Shown in pieces: positions 50,944 through 64,000 of a stretch of DNA of 64,000 nt. The notes under the pieces were generated by a model. That model saw nothing but the letters and a program-made list of their open reading frames with translations. It had not been told where the DNA came from and searched no databases. Location: positions 117,804-181,803 of the forward strand of contig VXAY01002049.1 of NCBI GenBank assembly GCA_013399855.1. The letters run 5' to 3'. The DNA comes from Oxyruncus cristatus (Eukaryota; Chordata; Aves; Passeriformes; Cotingidae). Position numbers and translations under genes: made by a program. Position 1 is the first letter of the stretch, and every line of letters starts with the position of its first letter.

Positions 50944-51809
50944 TATCCAAAATAAAAAGCACCTCGGCTGCACCTGCCAAGCGCTGTTTTGTTTCCATCC
51001 CAGCCCACAGCAGAGCTGACACGAAGGGCAAGGTTCCCGCTCCGCCGCTCTCCAACCCCTCCTTTGGAGAAAGCACAACCCACAGCCAAACCACAAGCAG
51101 GTTTCTCCTTAAATTCAATTTTTCTTCCTTCACTATCCCACAAGGCAATTCTGCCGAGCCTGCAGGTGCCTCGGGAGCTCCCTGGATGCTGGAGGAGGAT
51201 GCTCTGCTCTTGTAGGAGCACTCAAGCAGTGCTGCTCACCTCCTGCTCTGAGCTGGTAAATACTGCATTTGGGTTGGGGTTTTTTTCGGTAGAGGCTGAA
51301 GGTTTGATTCCAGACAGCCTGTAAAAGGCAGGCTCTTCCCAAGTCTGGTGTAGAGAAGAAGTTGTTTACGGAAATAAGGAAACGGCAACAAAACTCAGAT
51401 ATGATCCCAGAGAGAGATTTCAGAGTGAAAAATCTCACCAGAAAATATGTATTTATATTTAAGCATTTTCAAGCTTAAGAACATCCTCCAGACAAGAAGG
51501 CTTTGGCGACAGGAAGCAACCTGAAGGAAAGGGAGTTAAATATTCCCAGAGAAGCAAAAAGGCTTTTTGTCCCACTGGGGGCACTCGCAACCACAAGCTG
51601 ACCTCCCACCAACCACATCCCCTTCACCTGCCAGAGGAGGATCTGGACCTCCTTGGGAATGTTGGAAGAGGCTCTGGCAACAAATCTCCCCTCAAAAGGC
51701 ATCAGCTCAAAGAAACAGAAATGTTGAGACACCTGTCTGTCACCATTTCCTACCTGTCAGCTGCTCCAGCGTCTCTTGCTTAGGGACAATACCTGAAGAA
51801 GGGCAAAGT

Positions 51810-51989
51810 TAACTAGAAATTAGGAAGGAATCCTTCCCTGTGAGGGTGGGGAGGCCCTGGCACAGGCTGCCCAGAGAAGCTGTGCCTGCCCCACCCCTGG
51901 AAGCGTCCAAGGCCAGGTTGGAGCAACCAGGGATGGTGGAAGGTCCTTAAGGTCCCTTCCAACCCAAACCAGTCCATGATTCTGTGATA
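51810..51989 (+). mobile_element. CR1 retroposon, 3' fragment
   Basis: It contains GTGAGGGTGGGGAGGCCCTG and the tail AGTCCATGATTCTGTGAT. Confidence 0.9.
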
Positions 51990-52592
51990 GAAAATCTAAC
52001 TTAGCCCTGCTTCCAAGCCTGGAAAAACAATTTATGGCTCATGCCATAGCTTACTTAATTCCCAGTGCTTTAGCCTTTCAGAGAGAGCAGAAAAAGGACT
52101 GTCCACGGGGAAGGTTCAGTTCTTGGAAACCCAAACTGTCTTGCAGCGATGCCCAGCACCAGATAAGGGTGATCACACTGCTGGGACAAATTGTCTTGAC
52201 CTTCCTACCCAAAAATGTGTGGCTTCTCAGAACGCTGCTGCTCCAGCAAGAGCTGGAGACAATGATAAGAGAAAAATTTCTGCTAAAAATAGGCAAAAAT
52301 CAAATAGTTTCAGCAACAGCGTGGTGGTGCTTATTTTTTTTTTAAACGCGTTCCTTCCCATTTCATAACGCGTGTGAAAAGCACACACAATTCACCGGAG
52401 AAACTCCACAGAACATTGCTCAAAACAGACAGCACAGCCTGAAAATGCAGTTTAGTCAAGACCTGGTGCACGTGCAACAAACCTGAGGGTGGGAGAGAAG
52501 GAAAACTGCAGCTGCCCCCAGCAAGACTCGCCCCACGTGCGCGGGAGTTACGTGTCCCACAAGTGATTTTTACTACAGTTAAAAACACATTT

Positions 52593-52722
52593 CAAGGCCA
52601 GGTTGGACGGGGCTTGCAGCAACCTGGACTAGTGGAAGGTGTCCCTGCCCGTGGCAGGGTGGGGTGGAATGACGAGGGCTTTAGGGTCCTTTCCAATCCA
52701 AACCATTCTGGGATTCTATGAC
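52593..52722 (+). mobile_element. CR1 retroposon, 3' fragment
   Basis: It contains AAGGCCAGGTTGGACGGGGC and the tail ATTCTGGGATTCTATGAC. Confidence 0.9.
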
Positions 52723-54086
52723 AACAGCAGAAAGCTGTTTGTAAGGGGAGTTTAAATAGAACAAGAAATTCAAATGCAATAAAATAAGCCCCTCGATAAG
52801 AAATTCAAACAACCTTAAAATACTCTAAAGCACCAGAACCATTCGGAATTTATTTAATATATTTAATATATTTTATTAGAGGAATAATTAGCGCTGACAT
52901 TTATAACCCCCGTTAGAATTCACGTGCACCATCTTTCTGTGCTGGTACTTTGGGTCCTGAACAAAAGAGATGCTGTCATTCAGCCTGACCTGGAGGGTAA
53001 CAGGAGACTCCAGGAGCCTCATTGAACGGGGTGGGGGAAAAATAAACCACCCAACACAACACAGATGGCACATTACAACTGCCCGGATTTAATTCTCACC
53101 AGAGCAGCCCTGGTAATCTACTGCACGTCGGCAGCCCCGTGCCCCTCTCCCATCTCCTGCTCTCGTACAGCTTTCCTATTTAAATGAGGGCAAAAATAGT
53201 AGCTCACCATCTGCTGAAAGCAAATCATTTATGTCAAATTGGAGACTGGGCTTATAAAATGACCTGACTAAATGGAGCAGTAAGTGCATTACAACCGAAG
53301 GGAGCTGAGAGCTCCTCCCCCTGTATCCTCAAAAATCCTCCTGGATGCTACAGAATACGGAAATTCATGGGCTTTGCTCATTGGTAAAGTGCTGAAATTT
53401 AAATGAAAGCATGTACTTGTCACTGGAGCCTTGTCTACTGCGATGGGTTTGGAAAGGCTGCCCCGTGTGGGACCTGCGAGGAAAACTCACTTGATCTGGG
53501 AGCAGCTGGACCCAGAACGGAGCCACGGGGAAGGCACGTGCACCAGGCTGCCAGGAAAATAAAGCTCATGGACTATCCCATCATATTCCAACACAGGAGT
53601 TTGCTAAAAACACCAAGAAAACTACCAGTTCAATACCAGTGTTGTTTCCTATTCTGTAGCGAGCAGCAACTCTTGGGGCTCCCTTCCCCTCTTCAGCAGA
53701 GGTCAGAGCAAAAACAAGGTTTGGTCTCAAACACACGGTGCCTGATGGACCTTCCTCTGCAAAACCAAGCCTGCAAATCCCCTGACCACACCAAATCCCT
53801 CCAGGAGGACACAGGGGGCTCAGCCTGGCAGGCAGCAGCTGCTCCAAAAACCCTCCTTAGGCAGAGGAGAGGCATCTGCAGGGAGGGAGGGATCCATCCA
53901 GACCCGTCCCCACCCCACAGGCAGCTCAGCACCTGCGTGGTACAGATAATATCCCAGGGGCTGCTCCCTCCAGCAGCCTCCCACAGGGGCAGGGAGCACA
54001 GAAACATGGCAGGGGCCAAAAATCTGTGCAGGGAAAAGCAGCGGGAACGGTGCTCAGAGCACCAGGAGCGAGCGGTGCTGCGTCAC

Positions 54087-54385
54087 AGGGGAGCACATCC
54101 AAGGGTGGGCTCTGCCTCAGCAGGTCACTCCACCACAGGGGAGCACATCCAAGGGTGGGCTCTGCCTCAGCAGGTCACTCCACCACAGGGGAGCACATCC
54201 AAGGATGGGGTCCCTGCCTGCAGGTCACTCCAGCACAAGGAAGCACATCCAAGGATGGGCTCCCTGCCTGCAGGTCACTCCACCACAAGGAAGCACATCC
54301 AAGGATGGGCTCCCTGCCTGCAGGTCACTCCACCACAGGGAAGCAAATCCAAGGGTGGGCTCCATCCCAGCAGGTCACTCCGTCA
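54087..54385. repeat. 50-bp minisatellite, six copies
   Basis: The motif GAGCACATCC or AAGCACATCC recurs at 54091, 54141, 54191, 54241, 54291 and (as AAGCAAATCC) 54341, a strict 50-bp period. It produces the repetitive end of a 348-codon plus-strand frame. Confidence 0.95.
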
Positions 54386-55302
54386 CAACCACTCCAAACT
54401 CCCTGTGGAAGGAACAGCCACGGCGGGGATGACAGCAAAGCAGAGATGACAATGCCACCAGGGCTCTCCCACAGCAGCACACCCCTTGTCACAGCAACAG
54501 TTCACCACAAAATAAGCAATAGATCTCCATCAGCTGAACAGGAGGAGGATTTTTGCCATGAATTATTCATAGGGAGGGTTTTTTTTTTTCCCCCTGCCTG
54601 AACACAGATGTGTTTACTTACACTGTGCCTCATTTACACTCAAGGTTTAACATAACAGGGCTCATTTTCTTCCCTTACAGTTTTTCAAGCGCAGGGGTAA
54701 AAGCGTTTTTTTTACGCTTTTGTCGTTCTCCCTTCGGTTGTTTCCAAAGCAAAGCTATAATTAGAAGCCAAGAGGGACCTGCACACTCCTTTGATAAAGA
54801 GCTGCCTGCTAGATAAATACCACCCCTGCACACACACACACACACAGAGGCACCTGCCAGGACGTACCGCTGCTGCACCGAGAGCCAGAGGGATGTTTGA
54901 TGCTAAAGGCTCTTAACAGGCTTCACCACCGGCTGCTCCAGCTCACACCCAAGGGCTGTTCCTCCCCTGCGGGCCGGGGACACCTTTTTAACCACTTCAT
55001 TTGTTACTGCATGGCTGCAAAGCGATTTGCATTCACCCCCCCAAGTGCCTCAAACACACCCGCCCCACCCCGGTACAACGCCCCAAATCCATTAAAAATA
55101 ACCCTAATCACACAGTTCTTTGGACGTGATGAGCTGGGAAATGCACAGTACTTAAACTATTTAAGGGAACCACTTGCAATAAGGACTGGTGTGGCCAGAG
55201 CCACATTAGGCTCATCCTCCACCGAGCCCAGGTGAAAGCTGGCTGAAAGCATCCCCAACCCCGGCTTTAAGCTGGGCTTACTGCTTCAAAATTGGCACTG
55301 AA

Positions 55303-55685
55303 TATCACAGAATCACAGAACAGTGTGGGTTATCCAGTTCCATGTCCCTGCCATGGGCAGGGACACCTTCCATCAGCCCAGGTTGCTCCAACCTGGCCTT
55401 TGACACCCCCAGGGATCCAGGGGCAGCCACAGCTTCTCCAGGCAACCTGTGCCAGGGCCTCCCCGCCCTCACAGTCAATAATTTCTCCCCAACATCCCAT
55501 CTATCCCTGCCCTCTGGCAATGGGAAGCCATTCCCCTTGTCCTATCACTCCAGGTCCTTGTCTCCAGTCCCTCTCCAGCTCTCCTGGAGCCTTTTTAGGC
55601 CCTGCAAGGGGCTCCAAGGTCTCCCTGGAGCCTTCTGTTCTCCAGGGGAACCCCCCCAGCTCTCCCAGTCTGTCAAGGACACTTA
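55303..55685 (-). mobile_element. CR1 retroposon, about 380 bp
   Basis: Reverse orientation, from TATCACAGAATCACAGAAC to about CTGTCAAGGACACTTAAA. It includes the CTCTCCAGCTCTCCTGGAGC block. Confidence 0.92.
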
Positions 55686-58099
55686 AACAAGTCAGCACTA
55701 CACTACCCTAAGCTGATTTCCAGACCTTTTCTCCTGTAAATCAGCCACTGCTCCTCCTCCTCCTCTGAACACCAACACTCCAAAAATATTCAATGCAAAG
55801 GGAACTCATTCTCCCCAGCAAGGGCCTGCAGTGAGGGAAACCCCCAGGACACGCTGCCTAACCCCGTGCTGCCAGGGCCTGCCCAGGGGCACAGCAACGT
55901 GGGTTTGTTCCTATTTCAATGAGTTTTAAGGGGTTGTGGCAGATGCCAGGCTGAGCTGATCTACCTGGTTTGCTCTTCCGTGCTCACTGCAGCCATCAAA
56001 CGGTGGAGACGAGGGGACTAAAATTACCTTTACAGTAATTATCAGCCTGAACATTGCGCTTTAAAGTTTAATGACCCCCACCTAGGAGTGCAGGAAGGCA
56101 CTGGCCAGCTGCAGATTATCCCCTAAATCCCTCAATTCTTGGTTTTCTGGACAAGCCACAGATGCTTACACCTCCAGATCAACATGGGGATGGGGAAGCT
56201 GGAAACCTCCTCAGCATCCACTGGCCTGGAACGACCCAGATCCAGCACAGCTGCAGCCTCTGGAGACACAGCTGGGGCAGCAAAAGCTCCAAAGAGCCCA
56301 GGAATAATGAGTCAGCGAGCAGGGAGGGTTTTGTGAGGCTGAGTTTCACTGGGTGGGTACAAACCACCACAGGTATCAGCACTCAGCAGCCTGTGCTGCT
56401 CCCGAGCTGGGGGAAGGCTTTGTCTCAGAAGGGCAACCCTTCTCTGAAGTCTCCTCTTCTTTCAGGGCTCAGTATCACGTGCAGCACACAGAGAAGGAGA
56501 AATCCATTCCCACCACAAACCTTGAGCTGTAAACTCCCAGTAGAACAGAAAGACCCCAACCTTCAGCGATTTGAAAACTCACAAGACCAGGCAGCTCGGC
56601 TTGAGAGCCCACTGAGAGCTAACTGAAGCCCCCAGCAAAACCAGCAGAGCCTGTGGAAGCACAAGGCCCCACCAGGCCTTTCCCAGCTGGCTGCAGCAAT
56701 GGGAAATGCAAACTGGGCTGCTGCTGACCTTGCCTCAGACTGGGAACAGCAAAGCATCTTCCATACAGGAGGAAGGTGGGGAGATGGCTCCCCCAGAAAG
56801 CTCCCCTCTTTTTTTTTTTTCCCCTTCTAAATAGTGAAGGTGATGAGCTCATTCCAAACTCTGCACCATTCCCAGAAAATCATCCCATGGTGCTTCTGCC
56901 CGTGCCCAAGGGGAGCAAGCAAACATCCAGCACCATTTAAACCTGGTTCCACGTTCCCAACAGAGCTGGTCCACAGGCAGCAAACCAGTCAGTCACTCAG
57001 CTGTTTGCCCAAACACAGGAGTCAGAAGCTGTCTATAAAGCCTCAAGGTACTGACTCTGTTTGACAAAACTCCAGTGCCACCAGGGCACAGAAGGACGCT
57101 GCCCCAGTGAATGCAGGGCCATGTACCACAAAAGGGCACATTTGGACACTTCACGCCACCTCCACAGGGATGGTTCGCTTCCTAATTTTCCTGCTCGTGA
57201 TGCTCAGTGACCCCAAAGTCACCCTTCCCCTTGGGGTGGCTTCACAAGCTCGAGAAGATGGTTCCTGGAAAATCACAGCGGGTTTTGCAACGCCTCCCAC
57301 ACAGAGGACGTTCCCCAGCAGCCCTTCAGGGATCCTGAACTGCAGTGACACCCTCCCGGAGTCAAATGAGCAATGGGAGAGCAGTGTCAGGATTAGAGAC
57401 ACATCCCCAGCACTCCCCATCCCAGGACAAACTCATTCTCTTGGCACAGCCAGGGAGAAGCCCTCAGTGAGCACAGCTTCCTAATATTTCCATTACACAA
57501 CGTTCACTGTTCCAGATTTGGTGCAATTCGGCCCGTTTCACACATGCAAAAGCACCTCAGGGATGCCTGAAGGTTCTGCCCTGCTTTCAGCACCTCACAC
57601 ACATCTCTCCTCTGCTTCTACTCAACAAGATCCCACAGCATCATCCCCCAAACAGCCAAGAGCCAGTGACGGTACTGAGTGCGGAGACACCAAACCACCA
57701 TGGGGTGACACGACTGTCACCTCCCAGAGGCTGCACCCCAGGGGATAAAAACCCTCCCATACTCAACAGGAACCAAACTGGAGGGAGTGTGGAGCAGCAA
57801 TTAAATATGTTCTGTGCTCAGCAGTCAACTACAGACACATGGCAGAACAGGTCAGTCCTGTCACCTCCGGGAGCTGCTCTTTTCAGCAGCTGAATCCCCC
57901 ACTCAAGACTCGCCCTCCAGCCTTTTCCACCCCGTTCTGTCTGTTTGTTTTTTCCACCAAGCAGTGAAATCAGGCAGCTTCAGTTTTTAATCCCCTTAAT
58001 TAGGGGTGTGCAGCAGCCTTCATTCCTTAATTACATCCATTGACACATCTGATGCAACACATTTGCAAACAACCATTTTTCACTGGAGATGGCTTTGAA

Positions 58100-58330
58100 T
58101 CAAAATCGCCGTCATTCCCACGCCGGCTGCGCCGTGTCACCGGCGGGGAGAAGACACAACGCGACGTTCCGGGTGCTTTAACAAGACACCCAGCTTGGGA
58201 ATGCCATTTTCATTAAATAATCACCTGTTTCTTTGGCAGGATTCAGGCGGCTCCGGCGGGGAGAAACCCCTGGCAGCCCGAGGCAGCAGAGCGGGAGCGC
58301 AGCTATCAGAAGTTCACGGCAAAAAAGCGA
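58100..58330 (-). promoter_or_regulatory. Weak candidate CpG islet / noncoding exon
   Basis: GC and CpG density are locally raised (CGCCGGCTGCGCC, CCGGCGGGG). On the minus strand AAACAG/GTGATT at about 58222 could be a donor. The plus strand shows an equally good acceptor at the same place, so the strand is ambiguous. Confidence 0.2.
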
Positions 58331-61052
58331 CCGTTTCAGGCAGCCCTCTCAGCATTGTCCCACGGGATCAAGGGGTGATATTTCAGTGCCTAAGCCGGTG
58401 ATTTTGGTCCATCCCCATTCCAAAGCTCTGTGAACGGGGGCGCTTAATTTCAGCTGCTCGGCTGCCAGGAATCCCTTTGATCCTCTGGGAGAGCAAACAC
58501 CCAGCGAGCACTTTATCACCCCCACTTCTGCTGCAGAACAGAACTAATGACGCTGACACCTCCTGCCTGCCCACAGAGCCATGGCAGAGTTATCCCACGG
58601 GGAGCCTGTGCTCACTCCTGCTTTGAATTACTGCCCCGGATCCCATCCGGATGCACTAATGGCTCACCAGGACACGGCAGCTGAGCTCCAGCCTGGCCTA
58701 TCAGCAGCAGGGAATAGCGAGCAGGATATTAAATACCATCTTGGGGGGGAAGGGTGAGCACTGATTTAAAAAATGGGATGGAAGGCAAGATGGTACTGTG
58801 AGGTTTCTTTCAGTGCTGGAGACCCCAGTAAGGACCTGCGTTGGCACCCACAGCTCAGCTCCGGCAGCAGCCCAGGGTCGCTGCCACCATTTGCATGGAG
58901 GAAATGTGCACAAACATCGCTTTCTTCAGTCTACAGAAAGGAAAAGGAAGTTGTGTTCACGCTCAGCACTGCAGGGAGGGGTCAGAAACACACTTTGCAC
59001 CCACATCCAGGGGCTGTTTGCTCATATTTTCGGTTGCCGCCCTCCTTTCTGTGCTGGATGGGTTGGTGTGGGAGGGTGTTGTGGGTTGTGATTTCACTGA
59101 ACAAACAGCAGCAATGCCATGTTTCACCAGCTCCCAAGAGGTATTTTTTACTTCTTCAACGCCCACCTTTGCCACCCAGCACACCAGGACAGTGTTAGCT
59201 GCTGAGTCTCACACTGGTGCTCCTGGATGGTCCTTGGGTTTGTGAGCAAAACACTGCAGCACCTTCCCCTGCAGCCACACTTAATCCTGCTGATCCAAAC
59301 AGCTCCACCCAGGAGCTCCATGGACAACATGCACTAAAAGGAGATCTCCCACCCTCCTTTCCAGCAGCATTACACCTCTCTGCCTTCCACCACCCCTCGA
59401 TCCCTTCCTACCTTCTCTCCCCACTCGCAGGGGCTGCCCAGGATCCCCACCCACTCACGCCTTTCCCTCCAATGTTCTCCCTTTTATCCTGCATTAAGCA
59501 GCACACTGGGAGAAGCTTAACATCCCCAAGGGCACTAAAGGGAGCCTGGGCATGGAGACAGGTGGGCATGAGAAACTGGGGCAACACTTGGAAGCCGCTT
59601 TCTCCGCTCCCACCAGTGCCTACACACACCTGCCATGGCACAGCCAGGACACTGCTGGCCACCAACCAGCTGAGAAGACAACAGCAAACACCTCCCAACT
59701 GTTTAAACACAGCAATGTTTGACTATAAGTGAAAAGCCATTAAAGACCAAGCATTACCTTTAGTAGGGATAAAGCATATGCAGAAAACAGCAGCTGGTTT
59801 AAATCTCTCCCTGTTAAAATAAATCATAGCTGAGGATAGTGGTGCTTTCTGGATAAGCTACTGGCCTTGTGTACACAATTCAGCATCCCATTGATACTTA
59901 TTTTATGAGTTAGGTCTCAAAATAATCCTTACTCTATTGAAAGTGTGTGCCTGTGTGTGTGTGCACACCCTCCCCCTGACAATATAACGGCTGGAGGAAC
60001 AACTACATGTTTTTTTGGAGAAGCTTTGCTTATTTTTCCCCTTTTTTATATTTAAATCCCAGTTGTGCAATTGCCTCATGCACAGCTGAAGCCTCATTGA
60101 GCCCAACAGTGCTTCATCCAGCTTGAAAGCTCTGCAGACTCACAGGGTCTCGGGTATTTATCAAGTACCAAAACCAACAGGAAAATAAGAATAAACCATA
60201 TCACCCTCAGTATTTTGGACCCAAAACCTACTGGTCTTGCCCAGCACCCAGGACTGAAGACTAAATGGAGAGCTCCAGCTAAAATTGTGCTGCCGAAGGG
60301 CTGTGAGTCCCACAGTCGCAATTCCAGACAAGTGAGCCGCTCTTTTCACCGTGCTGCTGACAGCAGGAGCCACACAACAATATTGCTGAAATCCACATTC
60401 ACGCAGCACAAGGGAATAAAATGCCACACAAATCCTCTTTTCTGCAAGCTCTGGTGATATCATTGTTCAGGTTAAAACTGCCATGAGGAGACCCTTCAAA
60501 CGAGGCCAGGGGGAAAGAGTGGAGAGAGCAAAAAGCATCGGTGAGCTCACCCAGGCGCCCCGGCCAGGCAGCTCCTGCCAAACCAGCTCTCTGCTCCTCC
60601 AGTAAATACATTCTTAAACCACCTCCTCTGCACTTCCTTCAGGTTCTCTTTCTATATACACGAGCTGAAGGTAAATGGTCGCCTGTTCCTCTGTAAGAGG
60701 AAAATAACGGGGTCTGAGCGGGCTCCACTCAACGGGGCAAGCTGTGAGCAGGGCACGTGGAAAACGAGAGTAGAGAAAAATGCCACACCAGCTGCAGAAA
60801 GCAGGTTGGTTTTTGCAGCCCTCGCAGTGGCAAGAAGTGTGGTTTGGGAATAAAAAGCAAAAACAAGGCAGAAACAAATGCAACGAGCTGGTCTCCGTTC
60901 AGGACGCCGCTGCACAGCCCGAGCTCGCTCCAGCTCTCCAACTGAAACTGAAACGCAAAAACTCTTTTGAAGTGAACTGCGACTCCAAAACAAGAACATT
61001 TCATTCTCTTACTCCTAAGCATGGGAGATGCTTAAAAAATATCTGGCCTTAC

Positions 61053-61180
61053 CGAGTTGTGCCCCCTCTTCAGCACCCGGGGACGGAGGAGAGGACCTGC
61101 CCTGCTCTGCACGCTCAGGGTCGCTGCCTGTGCTCTGGAGCGCCTGCGTTGGGCGCGGACCTCGCTCCCGCCTCCCGTCA
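61053..61180 (-). promoter_or_regulatory. Candidate alternative first exon and promoter of EPB41
   Basis: This GC-rich, CpG-containing stretch ends on the minus strand in ACTCG/GTAAGG, a strong donor, with a GC-box-like GGAGGCGGGAG at about 61166-61176. Mammalian EPB41 uses several noncoding first exons far upstream of exon 2'. Position and orientation fit, but there is no transcript evidence. Confidence 0.3.
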
Positions 61181-64000
61181 CTGCCATGTGGATTTGCTGT
61201 TTCCCAGGAGTTTTACCTGCTGACATTACAACTGCAAGCCTGTTTGGTTTATTTAACCACGCTCCTGCTCTTAAGCTACCATCCAATTACCGCTCCCAAT
61301 TACTCGGCGCTCAAGAGCCGACATTAATTACAGAGTACCCTGCGCACGAGGCTGCTGCCGGCTGCGCTGCGCAGAGCTTCAAACCTGCTGGCATCCAGGA
61401 CCAGCCTCTCCTCTGGGAGAAGAAACACAGATTCCTGGTCTCAGTTGGTGGAATAACAGCCCTGAGTGTGAAGAGAAGGTTTGGTGAGATGGCAGAAGGT
61501 CACTGCAGCCTCACCGCCCAGATCTCAGCAGCCCCTGGGATCCCCCCCGGCATCAACAGCACTAAATATCTCTTTTCTCCCTTGGGATTCGGCAAAACAC
61601 AGCAGGAGTTCAGGACTGGGGTTGTTAACTCAGGGGATGTGGGGCACACAACAGTAACAGCAGCCAGCGCTGCATAAATGCACGTGAGTTTTAAGTGCCT
61701 TTGGAAAACCACTCGAACACAGGAGGATCCCAAACTCCCCAGAACACAGAAAAGAACACCTGAAAAACATCTCCATCCAAGCACAGGTCACTCTATACCA
61801 TGACTTGAGCTTTTCAGGCATTAACACCGGACCTGGGAGGTTAAGACCCAAAACAATTCCCTGTGGCAGAGCCCAGGGACAGGGGAGCACAGAGTGAGCC
61901 CTTCGGGAATGGCACGGAATGACCCTTTGCCGCTGGCAGAGCCTTCCCAGATACACTGGCACCTGCAGGCAGCAGTGCAAGAAGTTATTTTGCAACTCAC
62001 ATTGCTCAGATTTAATAATCCCCCTGGTGAAAGACATCCTTCTGTAGGACTTTGAGAAAGATCCCGTAAACTCTGGCCTCTTCCTTTCTACAAATAGATG
62101 TCTATTGCACAACGAGGTGCCACTGTCTGAAACAGCAACATGCCACAAGGAAATAGCACTTTACCACGATTATCTACTCTGTTTTTTATCAAATATTAGA
62201 TTTTTTTTTGCTCAAAGTGTGCATTTTAATTTGCGTGGTGCAGTGCACTTTCAAAGGGTTTCACCAACAGCAATGCAGAACTCAGTCTTGACAACAGCAG
62301 GGAAGAGACTTCTATATACAAGAGGAAAAATAAAAAAGGTGAATAACTCCAGTAGGGTTTGGAGATCCCACTGGAGCTCCAACAGGGAACACTGCGGTGG
62401 CATGAACTGCTCCCATAAGGAATGTGCCTGCACGGGGACACAGGGAGATGTCCCATGCCTGGAACTGCATCAGTCGAGTCCTGTGGGGCAGCAGAACGTG
62501 CCTCTCTAACCCACAATTTATTTCATATTAAGGGCAGCAATTAACTCAATTAGTGGTCACCCAGCAAGCTGCTACGTTACAGAAGGAGCTCATTTTAGGC
62601 AGCAAACCCGACTTCCAGCACGGTTTGAAGCAGGAGGATGCTACACAAGCACAAACATGCTGGTGCCAGTGGGAAATCGGCAATGGCTGCACAGGCTCCT
62701 GCTGCAGGTGGCTGATCCCAAACGCTCCATTAATGCCAGATGGGTGGATCTCGGATTTCAGATGAAACACACACATCCCCCCTTACAGTGATTCAACCCA
62801 AAAACACAGTCCTCCTACTAAAATGCAAGTGCCACATCCATTTTTCCCCCCACAGTAAGTGCAGATCATATATATGATCACTGCAAAAGCCATAAGGGAC
62901 TGTGCCCGGTACCACACTGGCTCATTACTTGTGTGACAAATTATCAACTTGAAAATCAAATATCTGCACAGCTCCGAGCTGAACTTTTTTTTCCAATTTG
63001 CATTTTTTTCCAATTTGCATTTTAAAAAAAAAAAATTATAATTCACTGCTTGGAGCGGCAAAGACATATTTTTCTTTACAACACAGCAACAAATTTCAAG
63101 CATATTTCCCAAAGCACCATCAAAGAGCTCATTGCTGCTGATACCAAGAGGTCTGGATCTTTTCGTGTCTGGAAATCAACCCTTAATTTTAAGCTTGGGC
63201 AAAGCCTGGGGATCTCCCAGGTTGTTTTCAGCAAACTTGCCCCATCCTGAGCTCTAATGACTCATCCCCAGACATCTCTGACTCGCAGCACCTGAACTGC
63301 TGCACCCATGAAACCACCTTGTGACTAGGCAAAAACCACAGTCCACGGGTGGGAAAGCAAGGCAAGGAGATTAAGCTTGGAAAAACAGACAAAAACTGCA
63401 CGTTCCCCAGTTGCTGTTTCCTCTGGAGACGTGGAACTGAGCGACTGCTGGGTTTGGCTGACGCTCGGCGTCGCGGGGTGCAGCCAAAATCCCAAACGCT
63501 GTTGCTCCATTAGCAAAGCTCTGATGATGTTTTCCAACAGAGAGGCTTGTGATTTTTCTCCCTCCGCTTGTTTTCCGTAAATGTCTCACAATATTTTCTC
63601 AGGGAGCCTTTCTGCTGACGGGAATCGGGGGGGGGGAAAACAGGAGGTAAAAAAACCTTGAGGTAACACAGGAACAAACCCACCCACAAACCTCCTGCTT
63701 CAAGAGGTGGATGGCTGCAGCTCCACCTGATGTCTTCTCCGGCCACCCAGCCCGAAAATTTATTAGAACAGGTGTTTTTAATTAAAAAACAAGCGTTCTT
63801 CACCTAAACCAAGATGTTTTTCTAGTGGCGAAGCTCAAGTGCTACAAAAGTTACAATTAATCAAACCTTAGTTTCAGCATAACTCACCACTCCTTGGTTT
63901 TCTGCCACAGCCAGAAGCTTCAGAAGGTTAAACTGTTTCCAAAACAAGCACAATCTAGCTACAAGTTTTCCAGTTTATTTTACAGTTAATACATCAAAAG

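Larger units (their letters stand above)
48080..64000. other. Upstream region of EPB41 (5' intron and possible first exons)
   Basis: There is no coding exon here. It holds most of the CR1 copies between 48201 and 55685, a 50-bp minisatellite (54087-54385), and two GC-richer islets that could contain noncoding first exons (58100-58330 and 61053-61180). The rest, including 61200-64000, shows no recognisable gene. Confidence 0.55.

Noticed and set aside
53403..54449. 348-codon plus-strand open frame
   Set aside because: Its last third is a 50-bp minisatellite, the remainder has no recognisable domain, and there is no promoter or splice context.
61057..61677. 206-codon plus-strand open frame over the GC islet
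   Set aside because: The open frame is explained by GC content; the islet looks more like a noncoding exon of the minus strand.

Overview
The window is vertebrate nuclear DNA, almost certainly from a bird. About twenty 3'-truncated CR1 retroposons lie in both orientations, many still carrying the ATTCTGTG-type 3' tail; there are no mammalian SINEs, and the introns are short for the gene involved. A songbird or other neoavian is a guess from the CR1 subtype. There is no bacterial, plasmid or CRISPR content.

One protein-coding gene explains nearly all real coding sequence: EPB41 (erythrocyte membrane protein band 4.1, protein 4.1R) on the minus strand. It runs from its first coding exon at 48079 to its stop codon at 1138. 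I could place 23 coding exons with splice sites and compatible phases. Their sum is 3450 nt (1149 codons plus stop). Without four large optional exons it is 866 codons, close to the familiar mammalian full-length form. Transcript order is: N-terminal headpiece (exon 2'/2), the exon with the downstream start AUG-2 (exon 4), FERM domain (exons 5-12), a three-exon array (called here 12a, 12b, 12c), exon 13, the optional exons 14, 15 and 16, the spectrin-actin-binding exons 16 and 17, a 160-residue acidic exon (called 17B-like), and the C-terminal domain (exons 18-21). Exon numbers follow mammalian literature as I remember it.

The most interesting structure is the array at 28017-30696. It holds three tandem, mutually similar, phase 1-1 acidic exons between the end of the FERM-adjacent region and exon 13. 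Each has a branch-site-like TTAAC at the same distance from its acceptor and a non-consensus donor, so any subset can be spliced in without breaking the frame. I do not recall these from mammalian 4.1R. Together with the 160-residue exon they could add 283 residues and may help explain the large size variants known for avian 4.1. Splicing signals are rich: three TGCATG (Rbfox) sites downstream of exon 16, two upstream of exon 14, a CU tract plus TGCATG sites around the 17B-like exon, a triple NAG acceptor at exon 15, and the 17-nt dual acceptor that decides use of AUG-1.

The remainder is intron and flank. 1-1137 lies downstream of the stop and 48080-64000 upstream of the coding start; the latter holds two weak candidates for noncoding first exons (about 58100-58330 and 61053-61180). 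The introns hold three minisatellites (42, 37 and 50 bp periods), a UG microsatellite beside exon 10, a polyadenylated plus-strand retrocopy at about 33470-33984 next to a 22-base assembly gap, and the CR1 copies. No convincing second gene, tRNA, rRNA or snoRNA was seen.
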